From Methanohalophilus portucalensis (GTDB lineage: Archaea > Halobacteriota > Methanosarcinia > Methanosarcinales > Methanosarcinaceae), in the NCBI RefSeq assembly GCF_002761295.1, contig NZ_CP017881.1, positions 681,087 through 745,086 on the forward strand: DNA of 64,000 nt, in the 5' to 3' direction. Positions 36,006 to 42,959 of this stretch are shown here, piece after piece. Below the pieces are notes generated by a model. That model was not told where the DNA came from. It saw only the letters and a list, made by a program, of their open reading frames with translations, and did not search any database. Numbering within the stretch: the first letter of the stretch is position 1; each line of letters begins with the position of its first letter. Position numbers and translations under genes: made by a program.

Positions 36006-36190
36006 CTGAAACAGTGATAGCTCTGTATCTATTATAATTTAAAAATTTGAACTTGGCCACTTTCATCTGATTTATGTATTTTGTAACCTTCAGTTCTTCC
36101 CCATATCTCCGTTTTTAAAAATAGAACTTCATTTTACATTTCTTTAATTATAGATGTCTTCATCAAATTCATTTTTCAAGTGAAAGGAAG

Positions 36191-36328
36191 TTATTTTCCT
36201 TTCTTTTTTTCCTTGGCAAGTTTCTTTTTGGCATCTTTGTCGCCGCCGGCTGCTAATTCTTCCAGTTTTGCCAGTTTTTCTCTCTTTGCACCCTTTTTTC
36301 TGTTTATATCTTTTTTCGACATTGCCAT
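36191..36328 (-). CDS. Small lysine-rich protein (45 residues)
   Basis: A short gene easily missed because of its size. It encodes MAMSKKDINRKKGAKREKL and continues as a helical Lys/Ala/Glu-rich chain with one Gly-Gly break (AAGGDKDAKKKLAKE) to a lysine-rich end. About 18 of 45 residues are lysine. An AAGG site precedes the ATG. The base composition and codon pattern of the stretch differ sharply from the surrounding AT-rich non-coding DNA and the frame has no odd codons. It could bind RNA, DNA or ribosomes; no family recognised. Alternative start two codons later at 36322. Confidence 0.65.
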   Translation of the reverse strand: MAMSKKDINRKKGAKREKLAKLEELAAGGDKDAKKKLAKEKKKGK

Positions 36329-36403
36329 AATCAAATACCTTCGTTGCATTTTCCTTATGCAGCAGTATAATTCGTTTTAAACACTATTTATGAGTTTCTA
36401 TGA

Positions 36404-36535
36404 AATTGGCTTTGCAGAAAATCTATACTTCACGTATAAGCAAAAGAAAACACAGAGAAAGCGAAGATTTTCTTTGAAAATTGTGTTCGATGTGGTTGCA
36501 TTTGTATTCTCATGAGGATTTCTACAAAGCCAATT
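36404..36535. mobile_element. Short inverted-repeat element (MITE-like), copy 2
   Basis: AATTGGCTTTGCAGAAAATC at 36404-36423 and the inverted GATTTCTACAAAGCCAATT at 36517-36535 form imperfect terminal repeats of about 19 bp around a 132-bp AT-rich core with no coding potential. With copy 1 (34315) they share AATTGGCTyTGyA. This accounts for the middle of the 317-bp gap between the small lysine-rich gene and the PHP gene. The rest of that gap (36536-36645) holds AT-rich promoter-like sequence (TATATATACA at about 36561). Confidence 0.6.
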
Positions 36536-36645
36536 AACATTAAGTATATATTAAATGTCTTATATATACAATTCTGGCACAAATTATATATGGATTATGA
36601 GTTTATCTGAGGGCCGGGCACATTTGATTCTATAAGGGGTAAAAT

Positions 36646-37506
36646 ATGATTATTGACATGCATACACATTCTTTCTATTCCGATGGTACACTTTCACCTG
36701 AAGAGCTTGTTAAGGAAGCTTCTGAAGTGGGACTGAAGTCTATATGTCTTACGGATCACGATACACTGGATGGTGTTCTTTCTGTTGGTGACACTACGTC
36801 AAGATATGGTGTTGAATTAATTCCGGGAGTGGAATTGACAGCCAGATATGCGGGAATGGAATTTCATATACTGGGTATGGGCATTGATGTTGGGAATACC
36901 AAATTAAAAAGTGTGCTTGCAAAGATGGCTGGTGAAAGATTTGAGAGGGCAAAAGAGATATCCTCTCTTCTGGGAGAGCATGGGTGGGAAGTCAATATAT
37001 CTTCCCTTTCCTATTCAAAAGGTACGGTTACCACACATGATATTGCAAAAGCGGTCACAAACAGGGAGATTTCAGCGTTTGATTTTCATAATGAATGGCT
37101 AAGTTCGGATTCCCCATGTGTTGTGGGTACTTCTTCGATGCCTGTTAAAGATGCTATTTCTATGATACAAAAGGCAGGTGGCAAAGCGGTCTGTGCTCAT
37201 CTTCTGAGAACACTTGGAGAACAAGGTCAGGTTGATAATCTTTTGAAAATCGCTTCAGACATGGTCGATATGGGCATTGATGGCTTTGAAACATTCTATG
37301 GGCAAAGCCGTATGATGAATGTATCTGTAATGAATTCAATAGCTGATCGCTATGGTCTTTTAAAAACCGGTGGTTCGGATTATCATGGACCGGGCCATAA
37401 GGGCAGATGCCCTCTTGGTCAGTATTACTCTTATGGGTTTGGTTATGATCAGGAGAAAGTGTTGCAGAGTGTTCGGGTAAGACCACTGCTTTCCTGTATC
37501 CCATAA
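36646..37506 (+). CDS. PHP-domain phosphoesterase
   Basis: The 286 residues show all PHP motifs: DMHTHSFYSDGT at the start, CLTDHDTLDG, an IPGVELTA glutamate, CAHLLRT, and GSDYHGPGH at the end. Relatives (such as TrpH/RNase AM) release phosphate from nucleotides like pAp or degrade short RNA 5' ends. In methanogens members are common and the exact substrate cannot be named by eye. It converges on the HD-domain gene with 3 bp between them. Confidence 0.88.
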   Translation: MIIDMHTHSFYSDGTLSPEELVKEASEVGLKSICLTDHDTLDGVLSVGDTTSRYGVELIPGVELTARYAGMEFHILGMGIDVGNTKLKSVLAKMAGERFERAKEISSLLGEHGWEVNISSLSYSKGTVTTHDIAKAVTNREISAFDFHNEWLSSDSPCVVGTSSMPVKDAISMIQKAGGKAVCAHLLRTLGEQGQVDNLLKIASDMVDMGIDGFETFYGQSRMMNVSVMNSIADRYGLLKTGGSDYHGPGHKGRCPLGQYYSYGFGYDQEKVLQSVRVRPLLSCIP

Positions 37507-37509
37507 AAT

Positions 37510-38022
37510 TTAAAGTTGCTTTATTCCAAGTTCTTCGGCAAGTTCATGAACTCTTTCTATGGCCTCTTTGCCGACACCTTTTTTCTTCATTCGGTTGATG
37601 CGCTCCTCTGTGGATATGCGTTTTGTTCCCTTCACAAGATTATCCGCATGAGCAACTACTTTCTCTTCCATGGAGAGGGGAATATAATCCTGTGGCGGAA
37701 GTCCCATTTCTTTTGCCTCCTCCGCAGGGATACCTGCACCAATATGGTTCCTTATAATATCTATTAGTTTTTCATTAAGGCCCAGTTCAGTCGCACGCCG
37801 GCTACCGGCATCTGCATGCATGATGCCGTGTGTGGTACCTCTTCCGATATCATGTAAAAGCCCGCCGATTCTGACGAGTTCAATATCGACATCGTAGCCC
37901 CTTTTTTGAAGCCTGCCTGCGATCTCTTCGGATGCCCTTGATACTTCAATGCAGTGCTGGATTACTTTTTCAGAGCACCCTTCGTTTTTGAGTAACAGTA
38001 TTGCATCCCTGTAAGAGATCAT
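37510..38022 (-). CDS. HD-domain phosphohydrolase (TIGR00295 family)
   Basis: The 170 residues contain the HD superfamily motif GLLHDIGRGTTHGIMHADAG, with a further HADNLVKG aspartate for metal binding, and a C-terminal helical segment (VHELAEELGIKQL). The archaeal TIGR00295 group has no assigned substrate; HD proteins hydrolyse nucleotides or phosphate esters. It ends the TFE gene's transcript, its start being only 3 bp after the tfe stop. Confidence 0.85.
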   Translation of the reverse strand: MISYRDAILLLKNEGCSEKVIQHCIEVSRASEEIAGRLQKRGYDVDIELVRIGGLLHDIGRGTTHGIMHADAGSRRATELGLNEKLIDIIRNHIGAGIPAEEAKEMGLPPQDYIPLSMEEKVVAHADNLVKGTKRISTEERINRMKKKGVGKEAIERVHELAEELGIKQL

Positions 38023-38025
38023 TGC

Positions 38026-38520
38026 TCAACTTTCCTGCAAGGCAGTAAGTCTTTCTTTTAGTGTCTCAACCATTTCCGTATTTTCCTGGAAGGTCAGGTC
38101 TTCACCACATACCGGACAAAGAAAATGGCAGTCAGCTGCATTGTTGAATAGAATCCTTATGCATCCTTCCGGGCAGACGTAAAATACGTTATCCTCTTCA
38201 AAATCCAGACGAGCCTGAAGGTTCTTAACGAGTTTTTTCTTCTCTTTTGTCAGCTGGGTGTCTATGTCATCCATGTCAAGTTGCCAGAGGTATGTCAGCC
38301 AGCCGCTGCTTGAATCCCTTTCACGGCGACATACGGAGAGTTTATTCTCGTTCATTATGAATAGGTTTCTTCGAACAATATTCAATAACACACCCGTAGC
38401 TTCTGCTATTTCCTCGTCGGTGACTTCACCTTCGGGCATGTTCTCAATCATTGTGATTCCTTCTTCTCCAAGCAGCTGAATCAGGTATCCTCGTACTACA
38501 GGGTCATTTAAATCTATCAA
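38026..38520 (-). CDS. tfe: Transcription factor E (TFE alpha)
   Basis: Homologue of the alpha subunit of eukaryotic TFIIE; helps RNA polymerase open promoters. The 164 residues consist of an N-terminal winged helix (VVRGYLIQLLG, VTDEEIAEATGVLLNIVRRNLF) and a C-terminal zinc ribbon (CPEGC and CPVCGEDLTF). It is upstream of the HD-domain gene and downstream of the ATP-grasp gene (84 bp). Confidence 0.94.
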   Translation of the reverse strand: MIDLNDPVVRGYLIQLLGEEGITMIENMPEGEVTDEEIAEATGVLLNIVRRNLFIMNENKLSVCRRERDSSSGWLTYLWQLDMDDIDTQLTKEKKKLVKNLQARLDFEEDNVFYVCPEGCIRILFNNAADCHFLCPVCGEDLTFQENTEMVETLKERLTALQES

Positions 38521-38603
38521 TTGATCGCCTCATGGAAAGGAATTAGTAATAAGTAGAGTTTACGTTTTCTACCTTTCATTTTATTTATAGTTATGGGGTT
38601 GCA

Positions 38604-39743
38604 TTACACTATCTTATGCAGCATTTTCGCCTGTTCTTTCATATGTCCAATTACATCGCTTCTGGAATTACCCTCTGACAGTATCGAAACAACCGGCTCA
38701 TCCGGGTATGCCTTATATCCGGATTTCGGGATGTCTGCAAAATGCCCCTTTCCAAAGGCTTCAGATATTTGTTTGCTGACAGTAACCGGTTTTTCAGAAG
38801 CATACAGTATAGTTCTCCCACCCCACCGCTGGTATTTTGGTTTTTCTGGCAATATACCCTTAAATGCATCTACATGAGCCTGGAATAGATTGATTCCTGT
38901 TGCAATTTCCACACTATCCAGGCTTCCCTGGAACCTGGCATTTATTTCCAGTATCACGGGTCCCTTCTCCGTAATTATGAAATCCATTCCATTGGAGCCT
39001 TTCAGTTCAAAATGTTTACATAATTTTTTGCAGATTTCAATCATTTCCTTTTCATGGGGTGTCTGCATGGGAGTAATATTTCCACAATAGGCAAACTGCA
39101 TGTTGGTGAGCCAGGGAATTCCTATGAGTTGCTCATTAACAGCAATTGTAGTAGCCTGATTTCCATCACTTATCATGGAAACACTTGCTGCAGTGCCGTG
39201 TATGACTTCCTGCAGAATAAGTTCATCCGGTTTGAAATTTCCGGCTTTGCATAGATTGTCAATCTGGTATTCCAGTTCACCTGCACTGGTTACTATTTTA
39301 TTGAAAATCCCTCCGCCCCCCATTGCTGGCTTGAGTATCATTGGGGTGTTTATTTGCGGAGGATTCGTAGCTACATGGGTTTCAGGATGGTGGATACCAA
39401 GTTTTTGTAATTCTTCTGCAAAAAGTTTTTTATCCGATACAGTTCTCATCTGTCTTACAGAATTATTCAGGACCGGGCAGTCAAAGATTTCCCTCTCAAG
39501 CTTTTCAAACCCCGAGCCCAGGACAACTCCGTCAAAATCCGTTTCGAAATTATCCATTATCCGGACAATTTCTTCCCTATCCACTTCATGGATGTCTTCT
39601 TCCATCAAAGCATGGCATTTGCATGTATTATATTCCAGATCCCGGTCACAAAAAGCATCAATTGCATATACATTATATCCTGCACCCCTGGCAGAACAGG
39701 CAATATTCCTGCTGCTGTACCCGATTATCAGGATGTTTTTCAT
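38604..39743 (-). CDS. ATP-grasp family ligase (COG2232-like)
   Basis: The 379 residues begin with a Rossmann-like domain (NILIIGYSSRNIACSARGAGYNVYAIDAF), followed by an ATP-grasp core: ILKPAMGGGGIFNKIV (nucleotide loop), ILQEVIHGTAASVS, and ILEINARFQGSLDS, where the Glu and Asn bind magnesium. Such enzymes join a carboxylate to an amine or thiol. In methanogens ATP-grasp proteins make methanofuran, methanopterin and F420 tails, but this one is not clearly any of those. The start overlaps the nmd3 stop (ATGA), so it is translationally coupled to nmd3. Confidence 0.82.
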   Translation of the reverse strand: MKNILIIGYSSRNIACSARGAGYNVYAIDAFCDRDLEYNTCKCHALMEEDIHEVDREEIVRIMDNFETDFDGVVLGSGFEKLEREIFDCPVLNNSVRQMRTVSDKKLFAEELQKLGIHHPETHVATNPPQINTPMILKPAMGGGGIFNKIVTSAGELEYQIDNLCKAGNFKPDELILQEVIHGTAASVSMISDGNQATTIAVNEQLIGIPWLTNMQFAYCGNITPMQTPHEKEMIEICKKLCKHFELKGSNGMDFIITEKGPVILEINARFQGSLDSVEIATGINLFQAHVDAFKGILPEKPKYQRWGGRTILYASEKPVTVSKQISEAFGKGHFADIPKSGYKAYPDEPVVSILSEGNSRSDVIGHMKEQAKMLHKIV

Positions 39744-40795
39744 GCTTTTATCTCTTCGGGGATGGGTATTATTCCATATTCGGTTTTAAGTACCGGAATT
39801 TCCTCTCCCTCTCTGGCAGTCAGGAAAAAGGGTTTTTTGAGGGTCACTGTCTGGTAGTTTGTGGGATCAAGGACCATTATGGCATTGTCTTCAATTGCCA
39901 CCAGTACAGCCCGTATTGCATCATTGTATACACCCAGGAACTCGGCCTTTTCGATATCTTCTATGGATGCAATAACTTTCTTGCCGGTTTGCAGGTCTAT
40001 ACATTTGGCTTTTTTATCACAATTTTTTATTTGCAATACCTGATTATTAAAATAGAGAACATCTCCGGGAACATATTTTGGCAGGCGTACCGCATATGAT
40101 ACTCGATAGAGCTCCTTACCATCTCGCTGGCTGAACAGGGAAGGGGATTCCTGATGCTCTCCTCCAAGTTTGGATGTTATAATTTTACAGATCTGCCTGC
40201 AGGCGCCAGATGAGCCGATATAGTAATCTGTTCCTTCCTTTGATGAAGACATGTTTGAAATAAAAGCCAGTCTGTCCCCTTTTTTTTCCATCCTGATCAG
40301 GGTGTCACGGACCAGGTGGTCACATTTTTTCTTTTCTTCATCCGTAGGATTCCTGTTACTTGCCCTAAGCTGGATGATTCCTTCATAGTAACCGGCAGCT
40401 ATCCTGCTGCATGCATCACAGACACTGCGCTGGACACGGACCTCAGTTGTAAGTTTTTCTTCCAGAGGCATGCCGTAGATTTCTGCCTGAATGTAAACAT
40501 TAACAATATACTGGTAGGGCGTCAGTTTTTGAGGTTCAAATCCAAGTTCAATTATGTCTGCATTTTCATGAAGCAACAATTCTCTTTCAACTTTCTCAAG
40601 TACTGTATTTGTATCGTGTTTTGTATCTGTCCACTGTCCTCTTTCGTACTTGGAGCCACATCTGGCACAGATCTGGGTGCTTATGACCGGGTCTAATTCG
40701 GCAAGTTTAAACTGCTTGAAAAAACAGTTCTTGCACACATTTTCATAAAGATTGTGAGTAGTATTGCCACATTTAGGGCATATGAGTTCTTTCAT
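39740..40795 (-). CDS. nmd3: NMD3-family 50S maturation/export factor homologue
   Basis: Archaeal homologue of the eukaryotic 60S adaptor; in archaea presumably a 50S subunit biogenesis factor. The 351 residues begin with Cys pairs (CPKCGNTTHNLYENVCKNC, CARCGSKY, and CDACSR later) that bind zinc, then two eIF5A-like/L22-like regions with YVPGDVLYFNNQVLQI near residue 250. The start at 40795 gives MKELICPKCG; an ATG at 40807 would add four residues. It heads an nmd3-ATP-grasp pair and may read on to tfe. Confidence 0.9.
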   Translation of the reverse strand: MKELICPKCGNTTHNLYENVCKNCFFKQFKLAELDPVISTQICARCGSKYERGQWTDTKHDTNTVLEKVERELLLHENADIIELGFEPQKLTPYQYIVNVYIQAEIYGMPLEEKLTTEVRVQRSVCDACSRIAAGYYEGIIQLRASNRNPTDEEKKKCDHLVRDTLIRMEKKGDRLAFISNMSSSKEGTDYYIGSSGACRQICKIITSKLGGEHQESPSLFSQRDGKELYRVSYAVRLPKYVPGDVLYFNNQVLQIKNCDKKAKCIDLQTGKKVIASIEDIEKAEFLGVYNDAIRAVLVAIEDNAIMVLDPTNYQTVTLKKPFFLTAREGEEIPVLKTEYGIIPIPEEIKA

Positions 40796-40937
40796 TAGAC
40801 GCTGCATTTGATGTTGTGTTGTATATTAGTCTTTTGGACATATTGTTGGGATTTCTGTTTCAATATATCCTTTGATAACCCTTTTTTTATATTAATTGCC
40901 TTAAGGCCAGGCTCTTTTTTTTATAAAGGACAATCTA

Positions 40938-40986
40938 TGTTACCCAACTGGGTTACACATGTTATTCTAAAACTTTTTTTTATATA
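40938..40986 (+). promoter_or_regulatory. Promoter of the DUF2162-ExbB-DUF2149 genes with palindromic element
   Basis: A near-perfect inverted repeat, TGTTACCCA at 40938-40946 and TGGGTTACA at 40949-40957 (2-nt centre, one mismatch), lies about 22 bp before a TATA-like box (TTTATATAC, about 40979-40987). Position upstream of the box suits an activator or a metal-responsive regulator. The rest of the 324-bp gap 40796-41119 holds the nmd3 promoter (AT-rich, about 40880-40900) and, nearer the gene, a GGTGG ribosome-site-like sequence at 41105-41109; I see nothing else. Confidence 0.5.
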
Positions 40987-41119
40987 CTATGGACATACTG
41001 AAGATAGCAAGTGTATTTGATTTGTAAACCGGTCAGATGGATTAATTATTGGGTTGTACACGGTATAATAGGAACTTGGAGTAAGTTTCATTTGTCCGAA
41101 TAATGGTGGTTGTATATCA

Positions 41120-41797
41120 ATGAGTGCAGTATATTTAACGGTCATAGGAATTCTGCTGGCAATAGCTGTGTTTGCAGTTAAGGCCGGAGTGGGATGTGGA
41201 TGCTCGACTATCGATCGCAGACAGCTGTTAACAATTGCAGGGATGTATTTTGTCTTATCAGTAATTATAGGTGTAATTCTCAATTACATCGATATATCCT
41301 ACCTGCTGAATGCTTCCCAGCTTGGGATGGGCCTGCATGTGGTAATGGCTCTCTTGCTTTTGGGAGTGGGAATATACACATCCAAAAAATGGAATTGCGG
41401 AGTGGATGTATCCCATAAGACTTTCCTTGTGATCTCCCTGCCCTGTCCGGTATGCCTTGCAGCCCTTTTTATGTCGATTATGCTGCTTTCCAATACCGTT
41501 GAGATCAGCAGTGCGCTTCTGGGACTTGGAGTTGGTGTCATCTTTTTTGTTTCTATCATTTCCTCTTCCCTGGTTGTCAGGAGGCTTAAAAAGGACCCAA
41601 CAACCTTGGGCAATGCCATGACTTTCCTGGGTCTGTTCTACCTGATGGGTGCAATAATTGCCCCTGCCTACATGCACGCAAAACAAATGGGCCTTCCGAC
41701 TTTCAGCGGCCCTGAATTTGACATCATACCCTTCATCGGCTTTGCAATTCTCATATCTGCCGGCTTTGCACTTAATCGCATCAAAACCCAGCATTAA
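41120..41797 (+). CDS. DUF2162 membrane protein (candidate transporter)
   Basis: The 225 residues have about six membrane spans and two cysteine motifs, VGCGCSTI near the first span and LPCPVCLAALF in the middle, which could carry metal or redox chemistry. The family is annotated only as a predicted transporter. It is first of the ExbB-like and DUF2149 genes and the CobN-like gene on the same strand, the order seen as a set in bacterial and archaeal genomes as far as I recall. Metal or metallo-tetrapyrrole transport is an inference from that company. Confidence 0.8.
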   Translation: MSAVYLTVIGILLAIAVFAVKAGVGCGCSTIDRRQLLTIAGMYFVLSVIIGVILNYIDISYLLNASQLGMGLHVVMALLLLGVGIYTSKKWNCGVDVSHKTFLVISLPCPVCLAALFMSIMLLSNTVEISSALLGLGVGVIFFVSIISSSLVVRRLKKDPTTLGNAMTFLGLFYLMGAIIAPAYMHAKQMGLPTFSGPEFDIIPFIGFAILISAGFALNRIKTQH

Positions 41798-41818
41798 TTT
41801 AAGGAGTGATAATAAAAA

Positions 41819-42442
41819 ATGGCAATAGATTCTTCTTTATTCCAGATAATGTATACAGTTTCTTCTTCACTATTGTATCCTGTTATCATACTGCTTTTGT
41901 TAGCAGTGGTATCATCTCTGGCCTTGATCGGTGAGTTCATTTCCGAATATTCCAAGAGGCATCGCAATGTCACCCAGCTTGAGGATGTGGGGAAAAGGGT
42001 GCAGGATTCCGTGAAATCTTCTGATTTCAATTCTGCTGCTTCACATCTGGGAGAACTCAAGCAAAACTCCCTTGTGATGTCATTTGCCCGCGACGCTGCT
42101 GCCCATCTTGGCAGCAGTGCTGCCACATCTATCGACTGGCTTTCCGAGGAGTATGAAGTCAGGATGACCAAGAACCTGGAGTATACCAAGATCCTTTCCA
42201 CGGTTGCCCCAATGATAGGCCTGATGGGAACCCTTATTCCCCTTGGTCCGGCTTTGATCGGACTCGCAGAAGGTAACATCCTGCAGCTGGCGCATAACCT
42301 GATGGTGGCTTTTGCAACAACAGTACTCGGTCTGTTTGCCGGAATAGTCGGGTATGTCCTGACGCTTGTGCGTAAAAGATGGTACTGGCAGGATATGGCT
42401 GATATCAATTATCTGCTTGAGTGTATGGAGGGTGAGGAATGA
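41819..42442 (+). CDS. MotA/TolQ/ExbB-family proton channel protein
   Basis: Proton-conducting subunit that couples the proton motive force to mechanical work on a partner. The 207 residues have three membrane spans: VIILLLLAVVSSLALIGEFI at the start, then a cytoplasmic helical region, STVAPMIGLMGTLIPLGPAL (the ExbB/TolQ signature, cf. AP.IGL.GTV) and FATTVLGLFAGIVGYVLTL. The start follows AAGGAGTGAT. Its stop overlaps the DUF2149 start (ATGA), coupling the two. Archaea have no outer membrane, so the work output must be at the cell surface. Confidence 0.9.
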   Translation: MAIDSSLFQIMYTVSSSLLYPVIILLLLAVVSSLALIGEFISEYSKRHRNVTQLEDVGKRVQDSVKSSDFNSAASHLGELKQNSLVMSFARDAAAHLGSSAATSIDWLSEEYEVRMTKNLEYTKILSTVAPMIGLMGTLIPLGPALIGLAEGNILQLAHNLMVAFATTVLGLFAGIVGYVLTLVRKRWYWQDMADINYLLECMEGEE

Positions 42443-42801
42443 GGAAGCAAAAGAAATACAGGCGAAGCGGCCTGCTTTATGAAGGAGATGAACAGAACCC
42501 CTTAACAGGCGTGGCCAACCTTTTCGACATAGCCATGGTCTTCTCCGTAGCTCTGCTTGTGGCCTTGGTAATGTCCTTCCAACTGCCGGAATTGTTGTCT
42601 CCCACGGATGATGTGACCATTGTAAAGAATCCTGGTGAGGAAAACATGAAGATTATCGTCAAGGAAGGTCAGGACATTGAAGTATTGAACATGACCGAAC
42701 AGATTGGAGGCGGGTCAGGTGAGGCGCTGGGTACGGCCTACCAGCTGGCAGATGGACGGGTGGTTTATGTGCCCGAGGGTAAAAACGAATCGGGAGGATA
42801 A
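42439..42801 (+). CDS. DUF2149 protein, ExbD/TolR-like partner
   Basis: The 120 residues have a short positively charged N-terminus (RKQKKYRRS), a single membrane span and an external C-terminal domain. Just at the start of the span is NLFDIAMVFSVALLVAL, where the Asp corresponds in position to the proton-carrying Asp of ExbD, TolR and MotB. This, with translational coupling to the ExbB-like gene, makes it very probably the second stator subunit. The external part (about 45-120) has no recognised domain. A T-rich tract follows its stop (42805-42819), which may end the upstream transcript. Confidence 0.82.
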   Translation: MRKQKKYRRSGLLYEGDEQNPLTGVANLFDIAMVFSVALLVALVMSFQLPELLSPTDDVTIVKNPGEENMKIIVKEGQDIEVLNMTEQIGGGSGEALGTAYQLADGRVVYVPEGKNESGG

Positions 42802-42819
42802 CCCATTTTATTTTTTTTG

Positions 42820-42935
42820 TTATATAAAAACAAGTTGATCGATTATATGTAAAGGGGAATTGTGGATAAATTTAAGTTGAAAATATTGTGGTGACATCCC
42901 GACCTGTCGGCTGGCGGGCTCTAGGGTCGGGATGT
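42820..42935 (+). promoter_or_regulatory. CobN-like gene promoter and strong leader hairpin
   Basis: A TATA-like box (TTATATAAAA, 42820-42829) lies 130 bp before the CobN start codon, so this gene can be transcribed separately from the three upstream. In the predicted leader, ACATCCCGACC (42894-42904) and GGTCGGGATGT (42925-42935) form a perfect 11-bp stem with a 20-nt loop that is GC-rich and unlike the AT-rich surroundings. It ends about 25 nt before the start codon and ribosome site (GAGGCGAT), close enough to affect translation. No known riboswitch is recognised. Confidence 0.55.
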
Positions 42936-42959
42936 GCTGCATACTATCGAGGCGATAAT

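Noticed and set aside
39175-39789. A 204-codon frame antisense to the ATP-grasp gene
   Set aside because: Low-complexity Ser/Ile-rich translation opposite a gene with full ATP-grasp motifs.
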